DNA of 64,000 nucleotides. It comes from Balaenoptera acutorostrata (lineage: Eukaryota; Chordata; Mammalia; Artiodactyla; Balaenopteridae). The notes under the pieces were generated by a model, which worked only from the letters and a program-made list of their open reading frames with translations, did no database searches and had not been told where the DNA came from. Of this stretch, positions 24,690 through 36,681 are shown piece by piece (the first letter of the stretch is position 1; each line of letters starts with the position of its first letter). Location of the stretch: positions 52,586,153-52,650,152 of the forward strand of contig NC_080081.1 in assembly GCF_949987535.1 (NCBI RefSeq), given 5' to 3'. The position numbers were made by a program, and so were the translations under genes.

Positions 24690-25400
24690 CATTTTATTAT
24701 GTGTGTTTATATTGAAAATTTATTAATTTCAAAAGTTTTAAAAGTCATCTCTATGGTATTGTATAACTCACCTTTACAATGCATAATTTTCTAATCATTA
24801 TCTTTGTAATATTTATCCAAGTATATATAGCTTCTGTTAATTTTCACTTCTGTATAGCATTATTTTATTCAAATATATAGATATTTATAAATCCATTATC
24901 CAGATGGTAAATATTGGAGTTATTTTCAGCATTTGCAAGTACAAAAATTATTTTTGTATGTGTTGCTTGTGAATATATATAAGTACCTCTTAAGTATGTA
25001 AGTAAGAACCAAATTACTGTGTTAAAGGATGTGAAGCTCTTCACTTTACTGGGTATTTCTAACTTTGTCTTAAAGTGGAAATAGAAATTGATGTACCAGT
25101 AGTGTATAAGAGTTTTAATTGTTCTATCTATTCATCAATTCTTACTCTTTTTTGACACATTTTTAAATCTGGGAAGTAATGAGTAGTTTTATTAAATTGA
25201 TATTTGAATATGTGTTTGATTATTAGAAATTTGGAATATCTTTTCATACACTTATTCAATTTTCCTCTAAATGATTTATATGAACTCTATATTCTGCAGG
25301 TAATTACTTTTTTAGGTTTCCAGTATTTCACATATTTTCTACAAATCTATCATTTGTGGAACATGACAAATCTGTGTGCTGTATTCTTAATTAAGTAAAT
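24690..25400 (-). mobile_element. Ancient L1 3' end (antisense, probable)
   Basis: The order of words ('attttcacttctgtatagcattattttattc', 'tccattatccagatggtaaatattggagttattttcagc', 'cttcactttactgggtatttctaactt') resembles the antisense of old L1M 3' ends, in which a small-cell, target-amplitude series of 'tattccattgtatgaatatacca' words occurs. Very diverged. Confidence 0.45.
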
Positions 25401-25520
25401 AAACATACATATAAAAATACATATATTCACATACATATGTACCCACACATATATATGCCATACCGATGTATATAAAGGTACAATTCTATATATACACACA
25501 TTATATTATATGCACATTTA
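25390..25520. repeat. AT/CA-rich low-complexity tract
   Basis: Degenerate ATACATA/CACATATATA words dominate, without a strict period. Confidence 0.7.
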
Positions 25521-28500
25521 TATACCTATTTTCTTATGTAATTAGTATTTTCCTGTTTTAACAAACAGACACCCAATATACACACATGCACACATACACC
25601 AGAAAGAAATATCTCTGAGAAAAGATGATGATGTAAAGGTGATTATGATACTGATGACAATATACATACAAGTGAGGAAATTATAAATATATTTGATGCT
25701 TAATGATTTTGTTTCTTCAGTAATCAATTTAGTTATTATGTAAAAGTATATTGTACACCAAGAAAATTTGAGGCTATATATTGTCACATAATTAAAAAAT
25801 GTTTATGGCTAAAACCCAAATCATCCTTTCAAATAATCAACAGGATGTATCTGGTATTCTTGCCTTTAATTCTGAAAACCATAGGCCTGATTACCCTCAT
25901 ATAGTCAATTTGTTTGGCATAAAACTACCTTAAAATGACCTCTTCACATCCCAGAGGTGAGGTTATATTTCAGTTTTAAAACTTCCATTTCTGAAATAAT
26001 TGAAATGATTTATATATAGTCTCATAGAGCTCTCCTACATTAAATAAAAAAATAAGAATTACAGTATCACATATTTGGTGAAAGTAGAGATAACATCTTT
26101 TCAAACTTTACTAGAATCATTATGAAGTGTAAGATGTCAAAATCTGAGGACATGAAAAACTAATTTACAAATTCAAATTAAGAAATAAAAGCATGGTTAT
26201 GTAAACTTTTTTTTTTTTTTTTTTTTCTAGTGGCATACACACCAAAGAATTGTATTAAAGGTTTATTCTTCATAATAGCAATTCTGGAGTTGGTGCATAA
26301 CCCTTTTTCCAAATCTTTCTATTAATCTTTAAAAAATGTTAGAATGGCATATTGCTAATACTAAAACCTTGTTCTCCAAGAATGTATTAATGTGGCATGA
26401 GACTTCCTTCCCAGAGGGGAAAGGCAACATTTATATTACAGAAACTTTTTTTAAAAAGTCACTTTACGATATTAGAAATTCTAGGCACTATTGTGTAACT
26501 GTATATATATTTTACTTTAATTCATTTGTTCAGTTTTTTTTTTTCAGTGAAATGTTAATGAAGCAAAAATTTTATTATATACCTTTAATAAATAAAAGTC
26601 ATGTATAGCTTTCCATTTCTCATAACACAGAACTTTTCTTCTCATTAAATAGTTTTTTCCCACTGTTACCCAAACCCCAATCTTATACTCCCAGACACAA
26701 TATTTTATTAATTATTGGTATGAAAATCCAGCTTAGTATCATAATGAATACGGAGATGGTGAGGTTTGTTAGTTTTTCTTTCATACACAAACCATATGAG
26801 GGTGAGCATATTCTCCTTTAATCTTTATTGAAACTTTTTTCCTTCTGTCTAGCAAAATAATATTTATGCAAATGAAGGTAACACAGTAACATCAAAAACT
26901 GCTGTTTAGTACAAACTTTGGGGCAAGATATTACAAATTGTATCTAAGTTTCTTTGATATTTATTGTAATTGCTTCAAGCTCACACACACACACAAAATA
27001 AGTTCAGATGCCACACTTAAGGTATGTGACTATTATAAAGCTGCATCTTACTGACCCCAGCCCGTTTTCACTTCTGAGTGAACTATATAGAAATTAACAA
27101 AAAAGAAGCTTATAACATCTATACAATGGGCTATTCACCTCTATATCCTTTTAAGATCGCTTAATTATACATTCATGCATAAATATAGTCTGATATTTCA
27201 TTTAATTATTCAGGCTGAGATTTATCTTTGCTTATTATTTTGGGTAAAATGTTGCTAAAATTAAATTCACTATGAAATACAGTACTGCATGAAGTTTGAA
27301 TACCAGATGTATTTTTTTCTGAAATCCTTATGTTGGCATCTTTCTCAGCTTTATATCTTAAATGACCTAAACATTTGTATTAACCTTTAACATTAAGACT
27401 TTTAAAATGCTTCATAGACTTAAAAAAAAGTGCATTGAGGCTAAATCATGAACCTAGTCAGTGACAAGAGATCTGCTTGAAGTGTAGAATTTACCCAAGG
27501 AAAGTATGTCAATAAGCAGTGCTGAGTTCCACAAAGCAGGTACAAAAGAGCAAATAGAAAAATCACTCATAATGACACATTTCAAAACCAAAGAAATGAG
27601 AGATCTGTGTCAATTGACTTCAGCTAACAATCTGTAGAAAACAGACTTGAAAACTCCTTCTGGTAACTTTGTCTCCATGCATGGCATTTTAATACAATAC
27701 TAGAACTTTATAGGTAATGCAAAATTTTAGGATCACCTGGGGTAGCCAAGTCAAAGATGGTATAGCAAGTAGAAATCAAGCTGTCCTATTAATTATGCTA
27801 GATTAATGTTATAATCAAAGAAGCCTGTAATTGACAACATGCAAAAAAAGTTACTTGGAAAATGTGTCAATTCTAAAAGAAATACAATCTCTCAAAGAAG
27901 ATGCTATCATATTTTAAATGAATAGGCAATGTCAATCAAAGTGTCCCATATTTTAATAATAGCTTAGATTTTAAATATTTATTAAACAAAACCTGGATAC
28001 TATAAATTATACAATAGATTATACAATAGATTATCTAAGACCACAAACACCAAATGTCAGGTATTGTCTAAGGGACTGGGATTGGGAAAAATGTAAAAGA
28101 ATGCAAGGTGTCAGTTTTGGACATACTTTAAGTTAGTGGTGGGGTATTTAAGGGAATTCCAGTGAGAGTGCAGGAAGTAATAATGGTAAAAAATATGCAT
28201 TTTTATTTAGAGGTAATTATAATGGCTATGCAATTTAGAGGTTTGTGCTTTTATTATAAATTTAGGATAAATAACAGTGTGAGAGTATGTTGAATATTGG
28301 AGAGGAGCTTTCTATTTAAGTTTCTAGGAAATAACATGAATATTTAATAAACGCAAAACTGTGTCTCATTCTTGGCTTCAGAAAATAAAATTTCCAACTT
28401 TTACTCCTCCATTCTCCATAGACTTTCCTATTTTCTATAATATGTCTGTTCAACTACTGAATAAGGAGTATCTGACAACTTAAATATGATTCATCTGAGG

Positions 28501-28740
28501 ACTAAAACATTAAAATACACAAGGCTGTCTCCACCTTTTTTTTTTCTTTTTCTTTTTATCTTATTTACTTTTTCAGAACAATTTGGGCTCTAGTAAATCC
28601 ACTTCAGAATGCATCCTAATTAAGGTGAATGGTAATTCTATGCTCAATGATGTTCTAGCAGGTAGATCTTCCAGAGAAGGCAAGTGTTAAGTTGTTAATT
28701 TATTTAGCTGGTAAAGTCAGGAAGAAATGTTTGTTTTATT
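25521..28740. other. No recognised feature
   Basis: AT-rich noncoding sequence with a T20-type tract at about 26207-26227, a short (CA)5-6 near 26982 and scattered short A/T runs. No gene, RNA or repeat family is identified with confidence. Confidence 0.4.
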
Positions 28741-28749
28741 GAAAGATAA

Positions 28750-29660
28750 AAATAATTATTTTTTTAAATTTCAAGACTATTTTATAGGGCAGTTTTAGAT
28801 TTACAGTAAAATTGAGAGGAAGGTAAGACATTTCCCACACACCCACTGCCCCCACACCTGCATAGTCTCCCCCATTATCAGTATCCCTCATCAGAATGGT
28901 ACATTTTTTATGAAGGATGAACCTACCTTGACACATCATAAGCATCCTAAATCCATAGTTTAAACTAGGATTCCCTCTTGGTGTTGTACCTTCTATAGGT
29001 TTGGACAAGTCTTTATTAAAATATCACACAAAATATTTTCACTGCCCTAAAATATCCTCTGTACTCTATTTATCTATCTCTCCCCATCTCCCCACAGCCA
29101 TTGTTTTTTTAAAAAATTTCCTCTGTAGTTATGCTTTTTCCAGAATGTCATATAGTTGGAATCATAAAATATTGAGCCTTTCCAGTTTGGTTTCTTTCAC
29201 TTAGTAATAATAATTTAATTTTCCTCCATGTCTTTTCCTGGCTTCATAGCTCATTTCTTTTGAGTGCTGAATAATGTTCCATTGTCTGGATGTACCACTT
29301 TATGTATCCATTACTGAAGGACATCTTGGTTTCTCCCAAGTTTTGGAAAACATGAATAAATGGCTATGAACATTCATGTGCAGATTTTTATGTGAACATA
29401 AGTTTCTAACTCTTTGGGTAAATACCAAGGAATGTGATTGTTGGGTTCCAAAGTGGGTGTAGCATTTTGCATTCCCACCAGCAATAAATGAGAGTCCCTG
29501 TTGCTCCATCTCCTAACTAGCATTTGGTGTTGTCCATGTTCTGGATTTTGGCCATTCTAATAGTTGTATATTGGAATCTTATTATTGTTTTAATTTTCAT
29601 TTCCCTAATGACATATGATGTGGAGGATCTTTTCATATGCTTATTCATCATTTCTATATT
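28750..29660 (-). mobile_element. L1MB/L1M-class L1 3' end (antisense)
   Basis: A long antisense L1 tail. The 3'UTR comes first on this strand ('gcagttttagatttacagtaaaattgag...acacccactgcccccac', 'cattatcagtatccctcatcagaatggtaca', 'cttgacacatcataagcatcc'). Then follow 'gtagttatgctttttccagaatgtcatatagttggaatc', 'tttctttcacttag', 'gctgaataatgttccattgtctggatgtacca' and 'ttgttgggttccaaagtgggtgtagc', which encode in reverse the last part of ORF2 (YTMEYYSAI and upstream). Frames are broken throughout. It matches the class of old boreoeutherian L1MA/L1MB tails. Confidence 0.9.
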
Positions 29661-29739
29661 TTCTTATATTTCTTCTTTAAGTAATTACTTAAGATCATTA
29701 TTAGAGTGCTTATATTTACACATAAATTAGTATTTCAAA

Positions 29740-30184
29740 TAGTTACTCATTAACTCTGAAATTTTACTTTACCTGAGGAGATGGAAAAAAAATGAATTTT
29801 GCCTTAGGTACATATGACACATTTTTCTGCTAACTGCAGAAAATGATAAAACTGAGTCAAGTAGTTTATAGGAAATATTAAACAATCCACAGACTCATCA
29901 ATCACAAAATAGCAAATATAATGTAATATTCTTAATTTCTACAAAATCAAAACTACCTCACATAAAACATTAGCCTTTTAGGATTAGAACACTGTCCAAA
30001 TTTAAATGACATTTTCTTTGATTTTTTTTCTAAGAATAAATTTTGTTAGATTTCTTATGAATAATGAAATAATCTAATCCAGGGGTGAAAGCAAAAGGCA
30101 AAAGGACTTTAAATAGCAAAAAAAAAAAAAAAAAAAAAAAAGAAAGAAATCTAACTTAGGAGATATAAGGACTAGTTTCTTTTC
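29740..30184. other. No recognised feature; contains an A24-type tract
   Basis: Unassigned AT-rich sequence. A long A run at about 30118-30141 with GAAAGAAA after it resembles the tail of a retrotransposed copy, but I recognise no body upstream. Confidence 0.35.
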
Positions 30185-30312
30185 CTCTCTTCTAGGATTT
30201 CAGTGGCTGAACCATCATTCTGATTTTGTAGGATTGTTATGAGAGTTGGTGATATGTTAAAATATCTACCGCAGGACATGATTGGTACTCAATCAATGTT
30301 AACTGTATCTGA
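30185..30312 (+). repeat. MIR SINE 3' part (sense)
   Basis: 'TGTAGGATTGTTATGAGAGTTGGTGATATGTTAAAATATCTACC...GGACATGATTGGTACTCAATCAATGTTAAC' aligns with the sense MIR 3' half (GGGTTGTTGTGAGGATTAAATGAG...AGTGCCTGGCACATAGTAGGCACTCAATAAATGTTAG). Confidence 0.7.
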
Positions 30313-33300
30313 ATTTTAAGCTTGTCTTGACATAGACTTTCAAGAAAGTTATTGATCCATACACATAAATAGTCAATAATTATGAAAAATAAAACAAAAT
30401 AAAAGTGAGTCTGAACTTCGAAGACTTCTAGTGACATAGCTTTTTTTTTTTTTTTTACCTAATAAATAAAAGAGATCCTTAAAAGATTGTGACAAGGGAA
30501 ATTATAATATGACAGCTTTAATATGTCATATTTTAACATATTTAATCTGACTTGATTGGCAAGAGATTGTCTGTACATGTGTGTGCATTCATGTGAGTGT
30601 AAGAACAAAGAATAATTAATAAAGAGACCCTTAAAATTCAACTGGTCTGGACAGAAGGCAAACATCTTGCTTCCTTTCAGATTTTTTTTGGGGGGTCATA
30701 TGATCCTGACTGCTTTTCTGTATTGAGTTTTATGATTTGTATGTGATAATAAGTCTCAGTATGCTCAACTGGATAATTCTCTTTTTTTCCTGGACAATTC
30801 ACACAAATAGCAATAAATTTATCTGATGCCTGCTGCTTTCTTTATGTCATTTGGAAATGAGTTACTGTTATATTTTCAGCATAAATTGAATTCTATCCTT
30901 TTAAACATGGATTTAAGTGGTTTGGTACTTTAGCTTTTTTCTGTTATGTTACAGAATATTATTTAGTCAAAGTGATACAATGTGGGAAGAGTGCCATCTA
31001 AATCCTGTTGCTATTGTGGAATCTGGGATTTGTTTCCATGGACACTGAGCCAAGCTAACAGTCAGGGTTTCATAGTTTAACATTGACTGAGACTGAGAAC
31101 CTAAGTAGTCTTTATTTAAAATGAAGTGACTATAAATTAAGCAAACATTGTGTATATTACATAAAGAACTAGCTTATCAAATTTTCTCTACAGAAACATA
31201 TTGAAAAGAGACTATTAGAACTTCCAGAATTTTCTTAAAACAGGAAAGACCACTACTTTCTCCAATCCTAATATCTATAGGTTAATAATTTTAATGCTTA
31301 TACTAACACACACATATGATAATGAATTAAATATAATGAATGATGGCATATTTATTAATCTAGAGTAAAACTAGAAGCTAATATAACAAGCATCTCTATT
31401 GACTTTGAAACAAAAATTCTCCAACTGTATTTCTGTCTATAGTAAAAAATAAAAGAACAAAATGCTAGTATAAAGTAAAAATATTTAATCAACCAGTTAA
31501 CTCAAATTATATAAAAGTGCTACATTAAGAAGACTATTTTTTTCTTCATTCTATTTCAGTAGAAATATTGCTTTCCAATGTGGGTGGCTATGAGGTTCCT
31601 AGGTTCAGATTCTTGTGTTCTGGGAAGAAAGGCATCTTTACTAAATTGTGAATCTGCCTTGCTTACTGTTTCACTCAGCCATCAACCTATTTCATTCATT
31701 CTGGAGAGCTGCATGTAGGCTGGGTTTTATATGGCATAAAGTTTTATCTCATCAATGGTTGATTGACCTTTATTTATTATTTTCCTCAGAATTGCAGTAA
31801 AATAAATCTTAATCTACTAGTGACATAACATAATCATTATTCAATTCCTAATTAAATTCATGTATGTTACTATAGAAATCATGCTTAATTTCAAATAAAT
31901 TAGAATAATAATGTTTATCAAGAGCCTCATGTGATATTCAGCATATGATAAATTTTCAACAATTTTAAATTATATGAAACAGGACAATCTTAAGTAACTC
32001 TTTAAAAATAATTTTAATTGAGGCTTATAAAGGCTTATAACACCAAAAAATACATATTTTACACATACTTGTGGTTGCAGCAACTATCCCTATATTCCCC
32101 AGTATATCGATTTGATTGTTTCAGATTTGTGCTTGGTTTGTCTGAACTATTAATGCAAGGCAAGGATTCTAAATCATTTTGGATGTCTTTGCAAATATTG
32201 GTTAAACTTATTTTATTAGGCACTTTCACCAATCCTTTGTTCTACGTATTCCAGGTAATGTTACCTGTTTCTTGGCAGTAAAACAAAGTGCTGCATTGGT
32301 GGCACACAAACACTGTCTGAGAAAACACTGAAACTTTTAATACAAAGAAAAAAAAAGAAAGACAGAAGAAAGAAAAAGTCTTTTGAATTCTGCTTACTTT
32401 TAAATAGGAAAAACAATAATTTTTGTTGTGTATTTCAGTTTCAGTTAAGACTTGAATCAAATGTGACAATATAAAATGAAAATCTGTTGTCTTTCTATAT
32501 TCAGCTTTAGTAGCTGAAGAACATATTGGAAAATTGTGTGTTGTAGAAGTGGAGGACACATTTAGAGACAAATTTCCAGCTAAAGCACCAGAAATCATCT
32601 GTTGCTTTGTTTAAAGCTATATTGCAAAGTCCAACAGCCTTGAGAATGAGCTCATTTTTTAAATGGAGTAAAAATAATTACTAATATTTACCAAAAAATA
32701 AGTATTTTAGATTAATCTATGGATTGATGTTGGCATTAATTACATTATTAAAAACTTTAAAGATGCAAGCAATGCAAATTTGTTACCAAATTTCGCATTC
32801 ACTTTCCATATTGATCATGTAAAATTTCTTATGGTCATCTTGTAATGAAGCTGCTTGACTTCCTCCCAAAATATAAAGTCACTAATTTATTTTCTGTGTT
32901 CTCCTTCTCTTCTGACAATTATGGTAAAATGGCACATAAAGTTACTCGCATTTTGGTGATAAAAACTTCAATTGTTACATGCATGGTTTTATTAACTTTT
33001 CTTCAAATAATAATTTTAATAATTATGAAATTAGCCTCAGAAAAAAAATTGCTAGCTGTTTTTTGTGTTGACAAGTTATTTACTTTTTTAAAAATCAGAT
33101 GTAAGAAAATGTCAAAACATAACTACCTCTGTAGGGTCACAATAATTATCTATCGCATGGGTCCTTTTTGTCCACAAGGATTGAAAATCTTCCATTGACA
33201 CCCTCCTTGATTCTAATTGGTTATTAACCTCATTCTTCTCCTTATCTCACAAACTGGTGAGGGAATAAAAATGCAAAAGAAAGAAATGATTATCTTGACT

Positions 33301-33850
33301 CCAGTCCCTTATAAGCAAAAGGAAATTTAAAAAAAACATTTAATGAGATATTAAATGGGAGAATTAATGAGATCTAAAATGGGAGAATTCTTTTTCTCTG
33401 CGATAGAAATGAAGGACATAAATATGACTTAATATATAGATATACCTGGTGTGTAGAGCCAAAAGTAGTATTTCCATCTTGTTGACTCTTTTTTTCAAAG
33501 TACAGAAACATCTAATCAACTGCTTTCTGCAATTATTTCTGAAAATTAATATACTATAGTCAAAGATATATTTAAACATATATTTGAAAAAATCTCTGTG
33601 GGATAAACAGCATTTTTTTTTCATTTTAAATAAGAGAAAAATGATGCTCAAAGTTTAAATTTTATTCAGAAACTCACTCAGTGAGAGTAAAACTCATATT
33701 TAAACTTCAAAGCCCATTCAATTTCCAGTATACTGTGAAGTAGGGTGATGCCACCGATATGGGGGTTTAGTCAGAAAGTACAGTTCCACAATTCAAATTT
33801 CACAAATGGAACAAGTTAAGATCCTTGCAAGTGTCTTGGTGACTATATTG
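30313..33850. other. No recognised feature
   Basis: AT-rich noncoding sequence. The open frames at 32018-32281, 32242-32598 (minus) and 32845-33198 have lengths expected by chance and no domain signature. Confidence 0.4.
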
Positions 33851-33859
33851 CTAAAATGG

Positions 33860-34400
33860 AGTGGAGAGAAGTTTAATGTTGCTCAGGATTCTAGGGGGTT
33901 GGAGGTATTACACCTGGTCACTTGAAAATAGCTTAATAGATATAAGATTGGTTTTAAGGAAAGGTGGTTTTCCAGGGGATGAGTATGGGCAGAGGATAAG
34001 ACTGAAAAGCAGGGCCCTGATAAGAAAAATGAATGAATGTATTCATTCACAGCCTCTCTTGGAGGCCAACACAGGGCAATTTGTCTACATGAGCTCTCCC
34101 CGCTGAGAAGAGATATAACAGTGGGGTTGGTCAGGGGCCATCCATAGTACACTCTTCAAGCAAAGACAAAAGAGCATTCCTTTAGCCTGAAACAGGGTAA
34201 AATATTCCCACCTGAAGTCATAAACTCAGCCCAGGCGGTGTGAGTTCTTTATCTCTTGATAAGAAAGTGTTGCAGGCACAAGGCCCAGTCTTAAGTGGCC
34301 CATTGGGGGCCAAAAGACTACATGCACAAGGAAACTGCCTTTACCAAAAGAAAGTCTGATTTAAATCCACTTCTTTTCTTTTGCAAATGACTTTGTTTTT
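33860..34400. repeat. Possible ERV-LTR-like repeat, unassigned
   Basis: Less AT-rich than its flanks, with words such as 'gggccatccatagtacactcttcaagc' and 'cccattgggggcc'. It looks like an old interspersed repeat, but I cannot name it or set its ends. Confidence 0.25.
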
Positions 34401-34439
34401 ACAACATTCAATGAACTTTTAAGATCTCTTTATTCCTTT

Positions 34440-34556
34440 TTTTAAAAAAATTTTATTGGAGTATCGTTGATTTACAATGTTGTTTTAGTTTCTTCTGTAC
34501 AGCAAAGTGAATCAGTTATATATATACATATATCCACTCTTTTTAAGATTCTTTTC
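34440..34556 (-). mobile_element. Cetartiodactyl L1 3' end fragment (antisense)
   Basis: 'TTTTATTGGAGTATCGTTGATTTACAATGTTGTTTTAGTTTC...TACAGCAAAGTGAATCAGTTATAT' is the reverse complement of the L1 tail seen at 57378-57446 (TATAACTGATTCACTTTGTTATAAAGCAG...TTATACTTCAATAAA). It starts with a T-rich run standing for the poly(A). It is a severely 5'-truncated copy of the same broad L1 group as copies 1 and 3. Confidence 0.88.
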
Positions 34557-34726
34557 CCATAAGATTTCTTTTTTCTTAATATTTAAAATTTCAAGAGATC
34601 TTCCTGTGTTGGGTTTGTTTTTTTTTTTTTTTTTTTACATTTTAATCATTCAGTATAACCTTTAAATATAAATATGTGGTTTTCATCTCTAAACCTTTTT
34701 TCTATTATTTCTTTAACATTTTTTCT

Positions 34727-34746
34727 TCCCAATATTTTCCATTCTC
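34727..34746 (+). repeat. Target-site duplication, left copy (L1 copy 2)
   Basis: TCCCAATATTTTCCATTCTC here is repeated exactly at 41650-41669, immediately after the distal poly(A). This 20-bp perfect match defines the L1 copy 2 insertion. Confidence 0.95.
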
Positions 34747-34757
34747 GAGAGATTAAC

Positions 34758-34768
34758 CAAGATGGCGG
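34758..34768 (+). promoter_or_regulatory. YY1-like site in L1 copy 2
   Basis: CAAGATGGCGG begins 12 bases into the element. Human L1 has CAAGATGGCCG at the same distance and orientation, where YY1 fixes the transcription start near base +1. Confidence 0.8.
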
Positions 34769-35422
34769 AGTAGAAGGACGTGCTCTCACTCCCTCTTGCG
34801 AGAGCACCAGAATCACAACTGGCTGCTGGACAATCATTGACAGGAAGACCCTGGACTTCACCAAGGAGGACACCCCACGTCCAAGGACAGAGGAGAAGCC
34901 ACAGTGAGACGGTAGGAGGGGCGCAATCAGAGTAAAATCAAATCCCATAACTGCTGGGTGGGTGACTCACAGACTGGCGAACACTTATACCACAGAAGTC
35001 CACCCACTGGAGTGAAGGTTCTGAGCCCCACCTCAGGCTTCCCAACCTGGGGGTCCGGCAAAGGGAGGAGGAATTCCTAGAGAATCAGACTTTGAAGTCT
35101 AGTGGGAATTGATTGCAGGACTGTGACAGGACTGGGGGAAACAGAGACCCCACTCTTGGAGGGCACACACAAAGTAATGTGTGCATCGGGACCCAGGGGA
35201 AGGAGCAGTGACCCTGGGGGAGACTGAACCAGACGTACCTGCTGGTGTTGGGGGGGTCTCCTGCAGAGGCGAGTGGTGGCTCTGTTTCACCGTGGGGATA
35301 AGGACACTGGCAGCAGAGGTCCTGGGAAGTTCTCCTTGGCGTGAGCCCTCCCAGAGTCTGCCATTAACCCCACCAAAGAGCACGGGTAGGCTCCAGTGTT
35401 GGGTTGCCTCAGGCAAAACAAC

Positions 35423-35572
35423 CAACAGGGAGGGAACCCAGCCCCACCCATCAACAGTCAAGTGGATTAAGGTTTTACTGGGCTCTGATCGCCACAGCAA
35501 CAGGGAGGGAACCCAGCCCCACCCATCAACAGTCAAGTGGATTAAGGTTTTACTGAGCTCTGACCGCCACAG
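35423..35572 (+). repeat. 75-bp direct tandem duplication in the 5'UTR
   Basis: AACAGGGAGGGAACCCAGCC starts at 35424 and again at 35499. The two 75-base units differ at only a few positions (for example GGGCTCTGATC versus GAGCTCTGACC). Confidence 0.95.
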
Positions 35573-35717
35573 CAACAGTCATCTCTACCCACCACCAGAG
35601 CCTCCCATCAAGCCTCTTAGATAGCCTCAACCACCAGAGGGCAGACAACAGAAGCAAGAAAAACTACAATCCTGCAGCCTGTGGACCAAAAACCACAGTT
35701 ACAGAAAGACAGAGAAG

Positions 35718-36623
35718 ATGAAAAGGCAGAGGGCTATGTACCAGATGAAGGAACAAGAAAAAACCCCAGAAAAACAACTAAATGAAGTGGAGATAGGCAA
35801 CCTTCCAGAAAAAGAATTCAGAATAATGATAGTGAAGATGATCCAGGACCTCGGAATAAGAATGGAGGCAAAGATTGAGAAGATGCAAGAAATGATTAAC
35901 AAAGACCTAGAAGAATTAAAGAACAAACAAACAGAGATGACCAATACAATAACTGAAATGAAAACTACACTAGAAGGAATCAATAGCAGAATAACTGAGG
36001 CAGAAGAACGGATAAGTGACCTGGAAGACAGAATGGTGGAATTCACTGCTGCGGAACAGACTAAAGAAAAAAGAATAAAAAGAAATGAAGACAGCCTAAG
36101 AGACCTCTGGGACAACATTAAACGCAACAACATTCACATTATAGGGGTCCCAGAAGGAGAAGAGAGAGAGAAAGGACCAGAGAAAATATTTGAAGAGATT
36201 ATAATCGAAAACTTCCCTAACATGGGAAAGGAAATAGCCACCCAAGTCCAGGAAGCGCAGAGAGTCCCATACAGAATAAACCCAAGGAGAAACACGCCGA
36301 GACACATAGTAATCAAAGTGGCAAAAATTAAAGACAAAGAAAAATTATTGAAAGCAGCAAGGGAAAAATGACAAATAACATACAAGGGAACCCCCATAAG
36401 GTTAACAGCTGATTTCTCAGCAGAAACTCTGCAAGCCAGAAGGGAGTGGCATGAAATACTTAAAGTGATGAAAGGGAAGAACCTACAACCAAGATTACTC
36501 TACCCAGCAAGGATCTCATTTAGATTTGATGGAGAAATCAAAAGCTTTACAGACAAGCAAAAGCTAAGAGAATTCAGCACCACCAAACCAGCTCTACAAC
36601 AAATGCTAAAGGAACTTCTCTAA
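35718..36623 (+). pseudogene. L1 copy 2 ORF1, interrupted by one in-frame TGA
   Basis: L1 ORF1 encodes the RNA-binding, trimer-forming chaperone of the L1 particle. The ATG at 35718 opens MKRQRAMYQMKEQEK, and the frame runs 302 codons to TAA at 36621-36623. A single TGA (36369-36371), after AAREK, cuts it to 217 aa. Downstream the frame stays open to the end (ITYKGTPIRLTADFSAETLQ, in frame). The surviving part keeps the leucine/isoleucine heptads of the coiled coil (about residues 45-115) and the RRM-type segment (NIHIIGVPEGEE...NFPNMGKEI). The C-terminal domain needed for RNA binding would be missing. There are no frameshifts. Confidence 0.92.
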
Positions 36624-36681
36624 GTGGGAAACACAAGAGAAGAAAAGGACCTACAAAAACAAACCCAAAACAATTAAGAAA

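Larger units (their letters stand above)
34747..35717 (+). promoter_or_regulatory. L1 copy 2 5'UTR / internal promoter
   Basis: It lies between the target-site duplication and the ORF1 ATG, about 970 bases, moderately GC-rich. A YY1-type box is at its start. It is unlike the 5'UTR of copy 3 beyond that box. It contains a 75-bp tandem duplication (35423-35572). Confidence 0.85.

Noticed and set aside
30118..30150. Long A run followed by GAAAGAAA as the tail of a recent SINE
   Set aside because: No SINE head, A/B box or duplication could be seen upstream.
32845..33198. 117-codon frame with hydrophobic segments
   Set aside because: Hydrophobic runs are what AT-rich random sequence encodes (Ile, Leu, Phe). 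No start context or homology is recognised.
35181..35624. 147-codon sense frame upstream of L1 copy 2 ORF1
   Set aside because: It lies in the L1 5'UTR, contains the 75-bp duplication and has no known product. It is treated as a by-product of GC content.
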